Positions 1-9,708 of a DNA stretch of 64,000 bases are shown here, in pieces. A model generated the notes under the pieces. The model worked only from the letters and a program-made list of their open reading frames with translations, did not search any database and was not told the origin of the DNA. Every line of letters begins with the position of its first letter. Positions within the stretch are counted from its first letter, which is position 1. Source of the stretch: Bryopsis sp. KO-2023 (lineage: Eukaryota > Chlorophyta > Ulvophyceae > Bryopsidales > Bryopsidaceae); assembly GCA_030272585.1 (NCBI GenBank), contig BSYQ01000014.1, positions 682,001 through 746,000 of the forward strand, in the 5' to 3' direction. Made by a program: the position numbers and the translations under genes.

Positions 1-22
1 TGGTGATTCTCAACCAACGCGG

Positions 23-348
23 ATGCGTCGGGGAAATGAGAAACGCTCTTTTGGCTTGAGTCCCAAGGAACTCGAGAGGCGTAGAGCAGCCAGTTTGTGT
101 TTCAAGTGCGGTGCACCATACCAACCGGGTCACGTGTGTGATTCTGGAACGGTAAGCAAGGGTGTGTTTGCTTGTTTCGGGAAAGAAGTTTTTCCAACAG
201 TTGTGGAACATGCCACAGAAAAATCTGATCCAGTGGATGCAGATATGTTGGAACCCGAACAAACCGTTTCATCAAAGACGAATCCTGACCAGGTTGTGTC
301 TGTTGATAAAAATGAGAGTGGAACTCAAGAGGAGGATGAGATGGTCGT
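23..348 (+). pseudogene. Element D: gag zinc-knuckle fragment, cut by insertion of element C
   Basis: This is part of a Ty3/gypsy gag region, from the oldest element in the window. The reading frame contains a zinc-knuckle-like CFKCGAPYQPGHVC preceded by an Arg/Glu-rich stretch (LSPKELERRR), as in plant-type gypsy gag-pol polyproteins; an acidic linker follows. The frame is open to base 348, where element C is inserted. It resumes in phase at 10,899 after the duplicated target GTCGT. The true start lies left of the window, so the apparent ATG at 23 need not be the real start. The element is dead: its later parts carry frameshifts and insertions. Confidence 0.7.
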
Positions 349-811
349 TGTAAAGACTGCGCTGTAGACTGCGACTCTGAAGCAGTCTGCCAGCCTGAAA
401 CAACAGCCTAGAAGGCTGCAACAAGTTCTGACACGAGAGAGCGGGAGAGAGAGGGTGTTCAACCCCAAAATCGAGTTACAAGAATACCCTGAGGTGCTGC
501 CCAAATACCCTAGGCTGCACCTCTGATCCAAACTGATCGTTCAAGGTCCTATCCATCAACATGACCTGACAGTCTGCCTCAGTGTCAGGTCCCCTGTCTG
601 AAACCTTCTGAGCTGCCAGCCCTGCAGAAAAGCGTCTGCTGAGCTGTCAGCCCCCATTCACAGATCTAAGGGTTCCGCCCTGCTGCAGCAAACCGGCTGC
701 AGCATTGCTGGTTCCCTAGAACTGCAGGCCTGTCAGTTCCCCTGAACTGCAGGTCTGCCAGTTCCCTGAACTGAGGATCTGACAGTTCCCCTGAACTGTA
801 GAATCCTTACA
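349..811 (-). repeat. Element C 3' LTR
   Basis: 463 bp, TG..CA ends, the same as 10,431-10,893 by eye. Contains short repeated CTGAACTGCAGG-like blocks near 720-800. Left flank is the TSD GTCGT at 344-348. Confidence 0.95.
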
Positions 812-1781
812 TTCCTCCCCATCTAGTTGGCAGTAGTCCCTTACTGCCCCAAAAGATTATAATAACAACCTTTGCCCCTTTTTGGATGTCAACTTTTTTT
901 TTTTAACTTCTCTGCCACAGAAACTGGGTTTCGAAAGGGGTTATGTTATATAAGGAAGTCAAAGCAGTTCTGCAAAAACACTGTATTCAGGAGATTGTCC
1001 TAATGCAACAGAAACCCAAAATACCCTGAAAAATCAATTGGTAACACCCTTGCTGGAAAATTACAACCTGAAGTGTTTGTTTCTGCCACCATCTTGCACT
1101 ACCCAGGAAATCCAGAAAAACTACCTTATAAAAAGTTCAAAGCAACAAGGAAATCATAGTCAGTTTAATTCTGCCTTCCCTAGAAGATTTTCCTACAGCC
1201 CACAAGGTCAGCTGAGACACCAAAACTTCTTGGCAAACAAAAACCCCCTTTTCCTGCAGAATACCTGAGTCACCTGATTACCCAATCCATTGCAACTCTG
1301 TATAATAAAACCCATTTGACTGGACTTCCCTCAAAGGTCACCATGCAATTCTTTACTCTCCCTTTGGCTAATTCAGTAACTCTTATTTCAGATTGCAAAT
1401 ATGGAATTCTCTAGCAATAACATCTTACCCCTGCTGGACTTGCAATGTATCAACAGGTGAACCATTTTCATAACCAAAACAGGTTGCAAACTTCAGAGTT
1501 TTCATCTCAACCTGATCAGAAACTGCAAAAAGATCCTTGTCCACCTCCAACACACTGATCACCAGAAACTGGACAGCCCTAAGGGTTTAACCCTGCCTGA
1601 AAAATTCCACTTCCAACACACTGATCACCAGAAACTGGACAGCCCTTGAAAAATTCCACTTCCAACACACTGATCACCAGAAACTGGACAGCCCCAAATC
1701 ACCAACTCTTTCACTGCACCCCCTGAGCAAACCACATTCAATCATCCACTCCCATGGTCACACCTCCTGTCGATTCCTGCC
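812..1781 (-). other. Element C region between ORF3 and the 3' LTR, without a recognisable gene
   Basis: About 970 bases with no convincing coding sequence. A 39-bp unit (CCACYTCCAACACACTGATC...) occurs three times at 1,541-1,579, 1,607-1,645 and 1,656-1,694, separated by short spacers that themselves contain GAAAAATT. This looks like 3' untranslated sequence of the element. Confidence 0.6.
1541..1694. repeat. Three direct copies of a 39-bp unit
   Basis: Copies at 1,541-1,579, 1,607-1,645 and 1,656-1,694 differ at one position (CCACC versus CCACT). Spacers are 27 and 10 bp. They lie in the 3' untranslated part of element C. Confidence 0.9.
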
Positions 1782-2648
1782 TCAGGTCGCCGGACGTTTC
1801 AAGCCCCTCTTTGGCGCAAGCGCGGGCACACTCCAGCGGATCTCTCGAAGTGGCACGCAGTCACGATTGGTTCGTCCCGGGGAGGCTGGCTGCGTTGGCA
1901 GGGGTGGACTGATGACCGCAATCCGCAAGGACGTCAGCACCCTCGGCGCCATGACCGTGTGCTCCCGCAGCTGGCACAGCCCGCACTCTTTCGTCGCATC
2001 CACCGAGACCCCCTTTCGCGTTTCGCTGAGTCGTCCAACCACCTCCAAGCTCCCGTCTGGGTTCGTTCTCTCCACCGTTACGTCTGGCGCGTACCAGAGT
2101 CTCTGGACACAGAGGTCCCTGCAGCATACCCTGTGCTTCCCACATGGAAGCTCCCGAACTGGTGCCCCAAGAGACCTCGCCGTCTTGAAGCAAAGCGAAC
2201 AGCCACGTCCCGTTTCTTTCAGCGCCGTCTCCATCTCACTCTTTTGGTCTGCTGCAGGTTTTTCTGGTTCAGGGAGCCCTGTGTCCAGGAAGCCGAAGGA
2301 CAACTCCTCTTCAGAATCCAACCGCGTTACCGGCATTTTCTTCGCCCACTCTCGCCACGCTTTCAGCTCACTCTCGGCAGCACTCAGAGACCCTTGCAGC
2401 TTCCACTTTTCCTGCTCCACCTTTTGACACTTGCTCCTCAGCCTTTCCAACTCCGCAACGTCGACTGCCCTCTTCCGCAGGACCTGCACAGCCTCCTCAA
2501 ACGCCACAACCTCATCTGCCCCCTTGATCACGTCGGCTTTCTCCACCGCTGCCGCAGGGATAACCACAGGGGCAGCCTCTGCTGGTTCACTGCTGCTGGC
2601 GGGGGTTGAGACGATAAGGGCGGCCTGGTTTGCTGGTTGCTGATCCAT
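1782..2648 (-). CDS. Element C ORF3: coiled-coil plus RING-like zinc-motif protein (288 aa)
   Basis: An open frame on the same strand as pol and directly downstream of it, where extra or env-like ORFs sit in LTR elements. Residues 1-45 are Ala/Pro-rich. Residues about 50-115 are rich in Glu, Lys and Leu and look like a coiled coil. From about 150 a metal-binding pattern appears: CSLC, 15 residues, CGKHRVC, 46 residues, then CGLC. That is C-x2-C-x15-C-x2-H-x2-C-x46-C-x2-C, close to a RING or treble-clef finger. The expected sixth ligand is not clear (the next candidates lie in CCRDLC). No transmembrane segment or signal peptide is seen, so an envelope role is unlikely. Elements A and B have the same arrangement in the same place. 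Function unknown; an E3-ligase-like or nucleic-acid-binding role is only inference. Confidence 0.8.
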   Translation of the reverse strand: MDQQPANQAALIVSTPASSSEPAEAAPVVIPAAAVEKADVIKGADEVVAFEEAVQVLRKRAVDVAELERLRSKCQKVEQEKWKLQGSLSAAESELKAWREWAKKMPVTRLDSEEELSFGFLDTGLPEPEKPAADQKSEMETALKETGRGCSLCFKTARSLGAPVRELPCGKHRVCCRDLCVQRLWYAPDVTVERTNPDGSLEVVGRLSETRKGVSVDATKECGLCQLREHTVMAPRVLTSLRIAVISPPLPTQPASPGRTNRDCVPLREIRWSVPALAPKRGLKRPAT

Positions 2649-2835
2649 GTTGATTCCTTTTCTTTTTTTTTCCTTTCCGAACGATAGGCTCCTCTTTCTC
2701 TCTTCTTGCTCTGCGCACGTAACTTGCTAGACAGTTTCCGACTCCAGTATACTGCACACCTATTTCTGTTTCTGTCAGGGGTTGCTTCAGTCTGTCAGAG
2801 ACATCAACCTGTCACCTCTGCTTGATCTAGTCCTT

Positions 2836-5800
2836 TCAGCTTCTTATCTCAAACTCACGTAACTTGTCCGGTGCGTTTCGCAAGTTTCTGGCAGGTTCCC
2901 AGGTGTCCTCCGATTGATCATAACCCTGCCACCTGACAAGGTACTGCTTCTTGCCCCTGACAGTCCTATCTGCCAGAATCCTGTCAACCAGATACTCCTC
3001 TTGGCCTGCCACCATTTCAGGCTCAGGTTGCCACCTGGGTGCCTCCCTGTCAGGAAAGCTGCCCTCCTGATCTTCGAAAGCAGGTTTCAGCTTGGACACA
3101 TGGAAGGTGTTATGAATTTTCCAATGACCTGGCAGCCTCAGCCTGACTGCAACTTCAGATAACCTCTTCAGAACTACAAAAGGTCCACAGTATTTTGCAG
3201 ACAATTTCCTGCTCAACACCTGTGGTAGGGGTAAGTCCTTTGTGGCGAGAAAAACTTTGTCGCCCGGCTGAAAGCCCCCTCCCCTTCTGTTTTCGTCCGC
3301 CCCCTGGCGTTGACGTGCCTGAGCAGAAGCAATGTTCCTTCTGCAGGTTTGCAATGCAGTCTGCCAAGTAGACCACCAATCATCCACTGCAGGGCAAGCT
3401 GTAGCAGCTACAGCACTTGCAGGAGTCCTGGGTTGCTGTCCATTCATCAAATAGAAGGGAGAAAACCCAGTTGTAGCATTTATGCTGGAATTGTATGCAA
3501 ATTCTGCAGCATCCAAATGCATATCCCAGTATGTGCCTGCAGGTTCCACATAACTGCGCAGAATTTCCTGCACTGTTCTGTTAGCTCGCTCAGTCTGACC
3601 ATCTGTCTCAGGATGATAACTGCTAGACATTGCTAACCGAGTGCCTGCCTTCTTCCAAAGAGCCCTCCAAAAATTGCTAGTGAAACGACTATCCCGATCA
3701 GAGACAATTTCTTGAGGCAATCCAAAGAAACGAACCACATGTTGGAAAAACAAATCTGCTACCCCTGCAGCAGTAACTGTCTGCTTTGTTGGAATGAGTC
3801 TGATCATTTTTGTGAATCGATCCACAACCACCAGCAAATAATCTGACCCTTTTTGAGTCCTTGGCAAAGGTCCAACAAAGTCCAATGAAACACTAGTCCA
3901 CCTGCCATCTGGAATTGGCAAGGGCTGCAGCTTACCCAAAGGCTTCTGAGTAGAGGCCTTGTTTCGTTGGCAGGGAATGCAATTCCTTACATACTTCTGC
4001 ACAGATCCTGAAATAAGGGGCCAGAAGTAATACTGCTGAACCCTGTGCAGGGTCTTCCTCCTGCCCAGATGTCCTGCCAATGCAGACTCATGGCAAGCAT
4101 GCAGTATCTTTTCCCTGAGCCCATCTGCTTCAGGTATCCACCATTTCCAGGAATGACCAACATGTCTCCAAAGTTTCAGACCATCCCATTTCACATGTGG
4201 AGGTCTGGAAGGTGCTCCAATCAGCTGCCAACACAATGGATCCTTCTTGTAAGCTGCCAGCACTGCCTGCTGAAATTCCCGATCTGCTGTCAACCTTATC
4301 CTTGCATTCAGCTGAGGACCATGTTCCTCTGCCTGATGTGTGGCCCTGCTCAACGCATCTGCCACCACATTGTCTCTGCCTGGCCGGTACTTGATCTCGA
4401 ACTTGAAGGATTGCAGAGTTTCCATCCATCTTGCCTGCCTCTGTGACAGATGAGGCTGGGTGTGCAAAAATTTTAGAGGTGCATGATCGGTGTGCACGGT
4501 GAACTCCTGAGCATCCAAGTAGTGCCTCCACACTTTCAGAGCATGCACCACAGCCAACAGCTCCTTTTCATGAGTCGCATAGTTGAGCTCTGCCGGTTGC
4601 AGTTTCCTGCTTTCATATGCCACTGGTTGCTGACCCTGCCCCTGGTCCTGTGTTAGGACTGCTCCAATAGCATAGTCTGAGGCATCTGTGATCACCTCGA
4701 ATCTCAGACTTGGGTCAGGCACCAAAAGCACTGGTGCAGACATTAACGCCTCCTTGACATCCTGCATTGCTGCAGCTTCTGCCTCAGTCCATTTCCACAC
4801 TGCCTCCTTTTTCAATAGAGCAGTGAGTGGTTTGGCTCTTGCAGAAAAATCCTTGATGAATCTTCTGTAATAGTTTGCCAATCCCAGAAATGACCTGAGA
4901 TCCTTCACTGAAGTCAAAGGTGGCCAGTCCCTGATGACCTGCACCTTACTCTGCAACACCTGTACTCCTGCAGCACTCAACTCATGCCCCAGAAACTCAA
5001 CTTGCTCCTTGCAGATTTCACATTTGGAAGCTGAAGCATATAATTTTTGCTCCCTCAATCTCTGCATCACCTTTTCCAAGTGAACCTTGTGTTCTGCCCA
5101 ACTCTTGCTAAAAATCAAGATGTCATCTAAGTAAACGATGCAGAAGGTATCCAGAAAATCATGTAACACATGATTCATTGTGTTCATGAAGGTGGCAGGA
5201 GCATTTGTCAGCCCAAAAGGAAGAACAATGTACTCGTAGAGGCCATACCTAGTGCGGAAGGCCGTTTTCTCACAGTCTGCAGGGTCCAACCGCACCTGAT
5301 GGTAGCCTGCGCAGAGATCAATTTTGCTGAAGCAGCGAGCTCCCTGAATCTGATCCAGCAATTCCTCTATCCTTGGGATAGGGTACCTGTTCTTCACCGT
5401 TAGTTTGTTAAGTGCCCGAAAGTCTACGCACATCCTAAGCTTTCCGTTCTTCTTAGGAACAAACAAAATTGGTGAACCCCAGGGTGACTTGCTAGGTCTG
5501 ATAAAACCCTGCTTCAGTAACTCTGCCAACTGCTTCTTTAATTCTTCTCTTTCTGCAAAACTGGCTCTATAAAGCCCCTTTTTCACTGGTTCTGCCCCTT
5601 CTACCAATTCAATCTTGTGGTTCACACCCCTGTCAGGAGGCAATTCCTGCGGCAGTTCCTCTTTAAACAAATCCTGAAACTCCTTTCTGATCTGTTTTTC
5701 TAGCTCAACTGCCTCTTTCTGTTCCTCTGACAAGGTTTCTGGTTCACTGCCTCTCACTGCATCAGTACTTTCCAAACCATTTATTGAACATCCATTATTT

Positions 5801-7038
5801 ACTTCCCGTAAATTCAATAGGTACATCGGCAGGCCCTTGCGAGCTGCCCGAGCTACCTCATGTGCAGACATGAGGTCCAAATCTGCTGTACTGCAATCTT
5901 CCAATCTGCCTGTTTGCATTCTAAGTTTAACGACTCTACCCTGAGGCCCCTGCAAAGCCACTATCTTTTCCTGCCAATCTATGGTGGGGTTATGTTTGAT
6001 CAACCAAGACATACCCAGCACCAGGTCATATCTGCCCAGTGTTACTGCATACATCTTTTCTTCAGACACAAACCTCCCCATCTTGACACTGGCCTGCAGT
6101 TCTTTTTCTACCTTTTCCGAAGTCCTGCCATCTGCCAACTGAACTTCAGAAACTGCCTCAGAGTGTTGTGTCTGTATGCTGTTTTCCTGCAACCAATCTT
6201 TCGAAACAAAATTGTCGGTTGCACCACTATCTATCAAAATTCTAGCAAAACAATCTGCCACAAACCCTGTGGTCTTCAACATTCCCTGAGTCCCCCCATG
6301 GACTCCTCTCAACTTCAAAAGTGGGGGTTCATCCAAGCTATATCCTTTAAAGCAAACTTCATTAGGTCTGCCCAGCCCAGATTCCTCTCTCACTGAAAAC
6401 AGGTCTGCGGTGTCTGCCCTCAGATCACCAGCAGCACCAACATGCACTGAAAAATCATGCAGGTCAGGTGTGGCCCCGCCTGGCCCTGCACCTACTGCCT
6501 CTGAGAATTGAGTAGTTGTGGCTACCGTAGGCACATCAACCCCCTCAATCTCACTCCATGACCCTGCAGGTGTCAGTGCCTCCTGCACTACACCTTCAGA
6601 ATCCTTCTCTGAAACATCTGCAGATGCTGCGACTCCGCGCCCAGCATCTACCATTGCACTCTTCAAACAAACTGCAAGCCTCCCCAACTTCGGCAGACCA
6701 CTTGCAGTACTGCTCACCTTCTCCCTAAGGCCTCCAGAATTCCCTGCACCGGTGTCCCTGCCTGGACCACCACCTGCAGAAATTCCATCCATGAATCTTA
6801 CACACTTCTCCTCGGTTACGGCTACACACGGCTCATCAACCTTAGAATGGACTCCATGCCCATAGGCTACCCTCCCCTGAGGTAACACCTTGTGTGGGTG
6901 GCTACGCCGACCTTCCCACACTCCACTTCTGTCCTCCTGCTTCTCCTCTCCACGGCTGGCAGTCTCTCCAGACTCCAGCCTGCTCAGTTTTCCTGACAAT
7001 CGACAGCAAAATGGCCCAACTTGTCGCAGTTGTAGCAC
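2836..7038 (-). CDS. pol: Element C pol: protease, RT, RNase H, integrase, chromodomain (about 1,400 aa)
   Basis: Polyprotein of a Ty3/gypsy chromovirus-like element. In order: aspartic protease with DSG (ILIDSGATDNFV, about residue 270); RT with [12 protein letters not shown] and the catalytic YLDD; RNase H (VITDASDYAIGAVL, then HTDHAPLKF); integrase with an HHCC zinc finger ending CIPCQRNK and a DDE core (SLDFVGPL, SDRDSRFTSNFW, HPETDGQTERAN); and a C-terminal chromodomain (KKQYLVRWQGYDQSEDTWEP). The frame has no early ATG: it overlaps the gag end by about 55 bases in the -1 frame, so it is probably made by -1 frameshifting. All catalytic motifs are intact, so the element may be capable of movement. 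Confidence 0.95.
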   Translation of the reverse strand: MLQLRQVGPFCCRLSGKLSRLESGETASRGEEKQEDRSGVWEGRRSHPHKVLPQGRVAYGHGVHSKVDEPCVAVTEEKCVRFMDGISAGGGPGRDTGAGNSGGLREKVSSTASGLPKLGRLAVCLKSAMVDAGRGVAASADVSEKDSEGVVQEALTPAGSWSEIEGVDVPTVATTTQFSEAVGAGPGGATPDLHDFSVHVGAAGDLRADTADLFSVREESGLGRPNEVCFKGYSLDEPPLLKLRGVHGGTQGMLKTTGFVADCFARILIDSGATDNFVSKDWLQENSIQTQHSEAVSEVQLADGRTSEKVEKELQASVKMGRFVSEEKMYAVTLGRYDLVLGMSWLIKHNPTIDWQEKIVALQGPQGRVVKLRMQTGRLEDCSTADLDLMSAHEVARAARKGLPMYLLNLREVNNGCSINGLESTDAVRGSEPETLSEEQKEAVELEKQIRKEFQDLFKEELPQELPPDRGVNHKIELVEGAEPVKKGLYRASFAEREELKKQLAELLKQGFIRPSKSPWGSPILFVPKKNGKLRMCVDFRALNKLTVKNRYPIPRIEELLDQIQGARCFSKIDLCAGYHQVRLDPADCEKTAFRTRYGLYEYIVLPFGLTNAPATFMNTMNHVLHDFLDTFCIVYLDDILIFSKSWAEHKVHLEKVMQRLREQKLYASASKCEICKEQVEFLGHELSAAGVQVLQSKVQVIRDWPPLTSVKDLRSFLGLANYYRRFIKDFSARAKPLTALLKKEAVWKWTEAEAAAMQDVKEALMSAPVLLVPDPSLRFEVITDASDYAIGAVLTQDQGQGQQPVAYESRKLQPAELNYATHEKELLAVVHALKVWRHYLDAQEFTVHTDHAPLKFLHTQPHLSQRQARWMETLQSFKFEIKYRPGRDNVVADALSRATHQAEEHGPQLNARIRLTADREFQQAVLAAYKKDPLCWQLIGAPSRPPHVKWDGLKLWRHVGHSWKWWIPEADGLREKILHACHESALAGHLGRRKTLHRVQQYYFWPLISGSVQKYVRNCIPCQRNKASTQKPLGKLQPLPIPDGRWTSVSLDFVGPLPRTQKGSDYLLVVVDRFTKMIRLIPTKQTVTAAGVADLFFQHVVRFFGLPQEIVSDRDSRFTSNFWRALWKKAGTRLAMSSSYHPETDGQTERANRTVQEILRSYVEPAGTYWDMHLDAAEFAYNSSINATTGFSPFYLMNGQQPRTPASAVAATACPAVDDWWSTWQTALQTCRRNIASAQARQRQGADENRRGGGFQPGDKVFLATKDLPLPQVLSRKLSAKYCGPFVVLKRLSEVAVRLRLPGHWKIHNTFHVSKLKPAFEDQEGSFPDREAPRWQPEPEMVAGQEEYLVDRILADRTVRGKKQYLVRWQGYDQSEDTWEPARNLRNAPDKLREFEIRS

Positions 7039-8153
7039 CGCACATTTGCTGCAGCGCGACCTGCGTCCATTCTGCTTCTGCCTGCCGACGAACTTTCTCC
7101 AGACTTTCGCCTCTGTCTGCGAGGACTGCCACTGCGTCCCCTGCTCTTGCTGCGACTTGCATCACGGCGTTTGCCGTCGTCAAAACCCACACGGTTTCGC
7201 TGGAGGCCATCAACCTCCATGCGGTCACCTGATTGGGGAATATAACGCGGTGTCTGCCGATCGTCAAATCTGCCACGATTGAAACTCTGAGACCTGCCTC
7301 TGCTCTGCGAGCGTCCTCTGCTCTGTGAGCGTCCTCTGCTCTGGGATCGTCCCCTGCTTTGGGACCTGTCCCTGCGTGAACTTTCACGCCTGCCTCTGGG
7401 ACTGCGGCCTCTGCGTCCTTCTCTGCGGTATATCTCCAGAGGTCCTTCCCATGTAGCGGCAAGTGCTATTGCACGCTCCAATTCTGCAGGATCTTCCATT
7501 TCAACCTTAGTGCGCAAACGATCATTCAGACCTTCTATGAAACGAAACAGCTGCTCCCCAGCATTGCTGTCGTTGATCTGCAACATGAGCCTGCGAAAAT
7601 CGTGCACATATTCTGCGACAGACATTCGACCCTGCTTCAGGCGTGACCATTCACGTCTGAAGTCCTTGTTCTCGTTGGTCTTGCCGAACTGCCGTCTGAG
7701 ATCTGCGACTAGTGCGGTCAGATCTGTAGGCAAAGCCCTCTGGCCTGCCATTGCCTCTTCGTAACGACTTCTCCACCATGTTCCTGCAGCACCTCTTAAA
7801 CAGCCTGCAGCCACCAAAACCTGCTGTTCCCTGTCTCTGGTTGCAGTCAGATCATAATATGTCTGCAACTGAACCTGCCACTCGTTCAGAGGAACATCCT
7901 GTGGATCACCATACCAGGAGTCAGGGCCTTTTGCCCTTGCTTTACCCAGAGCTGCCGGCGGATGCTGCTCGGCCAACCTAGTCCGTACTGCGTGCCGGAC
8001 TGCATCGTCCATCTGCGCGTTGACATTAGCGGCGACCTGCCTCAGGTGCAGGATCTCTTCCTGCATCTCTGCCATGCCCCGCCTCAGACCCTGAAGATCG
8101 AACGGATCTGGGGCTGGCGTTCCCATCTGGGGGTGCTCGTCTGTGCCTGACAT
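6984..8153 (-). CDS. gag: Element C gag: capsid/nucleocapsid with RS-type repeats and CCHC knuckle
   Basis: Retrotransposon gag of 389 aa from the ATG at 8,153; the frame is open further upstream but without a better ATG. The central part holds a retrotrans_gag-like capsid region (WYGDPQDVPLNEWQ ... LRRQFGKTNE ... LKQGRMSVAEYVHDFRRL). It is followed by five tandem SQSRGR units and more Arg/Ser-rich sequence, then a zinc knuckle CYNCDKLGHFAVDC. The final codons read GGAAAAC TGA; pol continues in the -1 frame across this site, so GGAAAAC is the likely slip site. The RS-type block is unusual for a gag and resembles splicing-factor RS domains. Confidence 0.9.
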   Translation of the reverse strand: MSGTDEHPQMGTPAPDPFDLQGLRRGMAEMQEEILHLRQVAANVNAQMDDAVRHAVRTRLAEQHPPAALGKARAKGPDSWYGDPQDVPLNEWQVQLQTYYDLTATRDREQQVLVAAGCLRGAAGTWWRSRYEEAMAGQRALPTDLTALVADLRRQFGKTNENKDFRREWSRLKQGRMSVAEYVHDFRRLMLQINDSNAGEQLFRFIEGLNDRLRTKVEMEDPAELERAIALAATWEGPLEIYRREGRRGRSPRGRRESSRRDRSQSRGRSQSRGRSQSRGRSQSRGRSQSFNRGRFDDRQTPRYIPQSGDRMEVDGLQRNRVGFDDGKRRDASRSKSRGRSGSPRRQRRKSGESSSAGRSRMDAGRAAANVRCYNCDKLGHFAVDCQEN

Positions 8154-8714
8154 TCCTCCTGTTCCGCTCACGCCTTTCCTGCGTTGCCCTCTGCGATCTG
8201 TAGATCGGACACTGAGGGTCAGAACAGTCGTAGTATCTGATAATATTACCACTGCGTTCTGCCTTCCTGTGGCCGTGAGGAGGCGCTCTGAGAGGAGGTG
8301 GAGGTACCACTGCCAATGGGTGTCTCACCGGACCCAAAACCTGCACTGGTCTGGGTAACCTGTAAGCATACTATGGATCCGATCACGATCTAATCGGTCG
8401 TGGATTGATCGGTCCGACCGATTAGATCGTGATCGGGTTTTTCCGATCAGATCGATCGCCGATCAAATCGGTTTGGCCGATCATCGATGGAGATCGGCCG
8501 ATCACCAATCTGATCGGCTGACCGATTTAATCGGCCGACTATGAACGGCCGATCACGATCACACCGACCAACATCGGCCGATCAAGCGCCGACAGGGCGA
8601 GGCGCTTGATCGTGATCGTGATCGTGATCGGAGATGCCGATTAGATCGGATCATGATCGGTCAATTGATCGGTCCATCACAAATGCCGAGAAATCACCAC
8701 CCGCAGGTGTTTCT

Positions 8715-8791
8715 GGGGTGCAAGGATTCGAACCTGGGACCTAACAAACTAGAGACAGACGCATTAACGCTTGGACCACTCGGAGCCACGG
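8715..8791 (-). other. tRNA-like sequence, left arm of the palindrome
   Basis: On the minus strand GGCTCCGAGTGGTCCAAG resembles an A box and GGTTCGAATCC is a canonical B box with the T-loop. The T stem pairs at about 4 of 5 positions, but the acceptor and anticodon stems are poor, so this looks like a tRNA-derived pol III promoter module rather than a working tRNA gene. Confidence 0.4.
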
Positions 8792-8873
8792 TCACTGGGT
8801 CATCCGTGTCATTATATACCTCAGTTTGTCGGACTGACAGATCACGTATATAATGACACGGATGACCTTCAAA

Positions 8874-8950
8874 CCGTGGCTCCGAGTGGTCCAAGCGTTA
8901 GTGAGTATGCTTCTAATCCGTTAGGTACCCGGTTCGAATCCTTCCACCTC
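8874..8950 (+). other. tRNA-like sequence, right arm of the palindrome
   Basis: Plus-strand counterpart of the left-arm module: the same A-box-like GGCTCCGAGTGGTCCAAGCG and a B box GGTTCGAATCC. The T stem does not pair well, so a functional tRNA is unlikely. Confidence 0.4.
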
Positions 8951-9242
8951 AGAAACACCTGCGGGTGGTGACTTGTCGGCATTTTCGCGAGACCGATCAA
9001 TTCATCGATCAAATGATCAATACCGATCATGATCGGATGCAGGTCCGATCACGATCGGCCGATCACGATCACACCGATCAAGGTCAGCCGATGAAGTGCC
9101 GACAGGTCGCGACGCTTGATCGTGATCGGGATCGTGATCGGAACAACCGATCAGATCGGTGATCGGCGAACCGATCACGATCACGATCAACATGTGATCG
9201 GACGATCAAGAGCACGATCAACATTTGATCGGCCGATCACGA

Positions 9243-9708
9243 TCAGAGATAGGACTTTACGGTTACGGTCACCGTAACCGTACCGTAACGCCGTAACCGG
9301 ACCGTAACCGGAGTACAATTTTCGTCGGAAAATCGTACTTTTACGGCCGTAACCGTAGCTCCGTACCGCTCCGTACCGCTCCGTACCGGACCGTAATGAC
9401 CGTAACGGCCGTACCAACCGTAAACCGTAGAAAGTGACCCCCGCGGGGTCCCGCGATTCCAAAGGAACCCAAGGGGATTCGAACCTGCGACCCTACAGAC
9501 TGCAGCCTAACGCTTTAGCACTGAACCACGCTACTTCACGATGATTTAGGGCCTGCCGTAGCTATACCGTACCTGTTCCGTACCGTAAAAACAGCATATT
9601 ACTCCGGTTACGGTACGGAATTACGGCCGTAGTACGGTGACCGTAACCCGACCGTAACCGGACCGGACCGGAGCCGGACCAAAAAATCGGCCCAAGTCCT
9701 ATCTCTGA
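9243..9708. mobile_element. Nested 466-bp inverted-repeat unit with ACCGTAA-type repeats
   Basis: Ends are perfect 15-bp inverted repeats TCAGAGATAGGACTT / AAGTCCTATCTCTGA. The interior is unlike the GATCGG surroundings: many CCGTAACGG, CCGTACCG and ACCGGACCG words that fold back on each other, plus a tRNA-like module. Flanks share TCACGA (one extra T on the right), so the TSD is not clean. Confidence 0.6.
9464..9537 (-). other. tRNA-Cys-like sequence in the nested unit
   Basis: On the minus strand GCGTGGTTCAGTGCTAAAGC (A-box-like), an anticodon-loop-like CTGCAGT with GCA, and a B box AGGTTCGAATCC occur in tRNA order. The T stem pairs badly, so I call it a tRNA-derived relic rather than a gene. 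Confidence 0.35.

Larger units (their letters stand above)
8677..8992. repeat. Large imperfect palindrome inside Tn1
   Basis: Left arm (AAATGCCGAGAAATCACCAC, then CCGCAGGTGTTTCTG) pairs with the right arm (CAGAAACACCTGCGG, then GTGGTGACTTGTCGGCATTT). Inner arms also pair around ATCCGTGTCATTATATACC and its complement near 8,845-8,866. Each arm contains a tRNA-like segment in opposite orientation. Confidence 0.8.

Noticed and set aside
1541..1694. CRISPR-like repeats in element C
   Set aside because: Only three copies, spacers of unequal length and related sequence, within an LTR element's untranslated region.
1867..2609. Plus-strand frames of 186 and 216 codons over element C ORF3
   Set aside because: Antisense shadows; ORF3 on the minus strand has the coiled coil and ordered zinc pattern and matches A and B.
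8715..8950. Genuine tRNA genes in the Tn1 palindrome
   Set aside because: A- and B-box-like words are present, but acceptor, anticodon and T stems do not pair as in a real tRNA.
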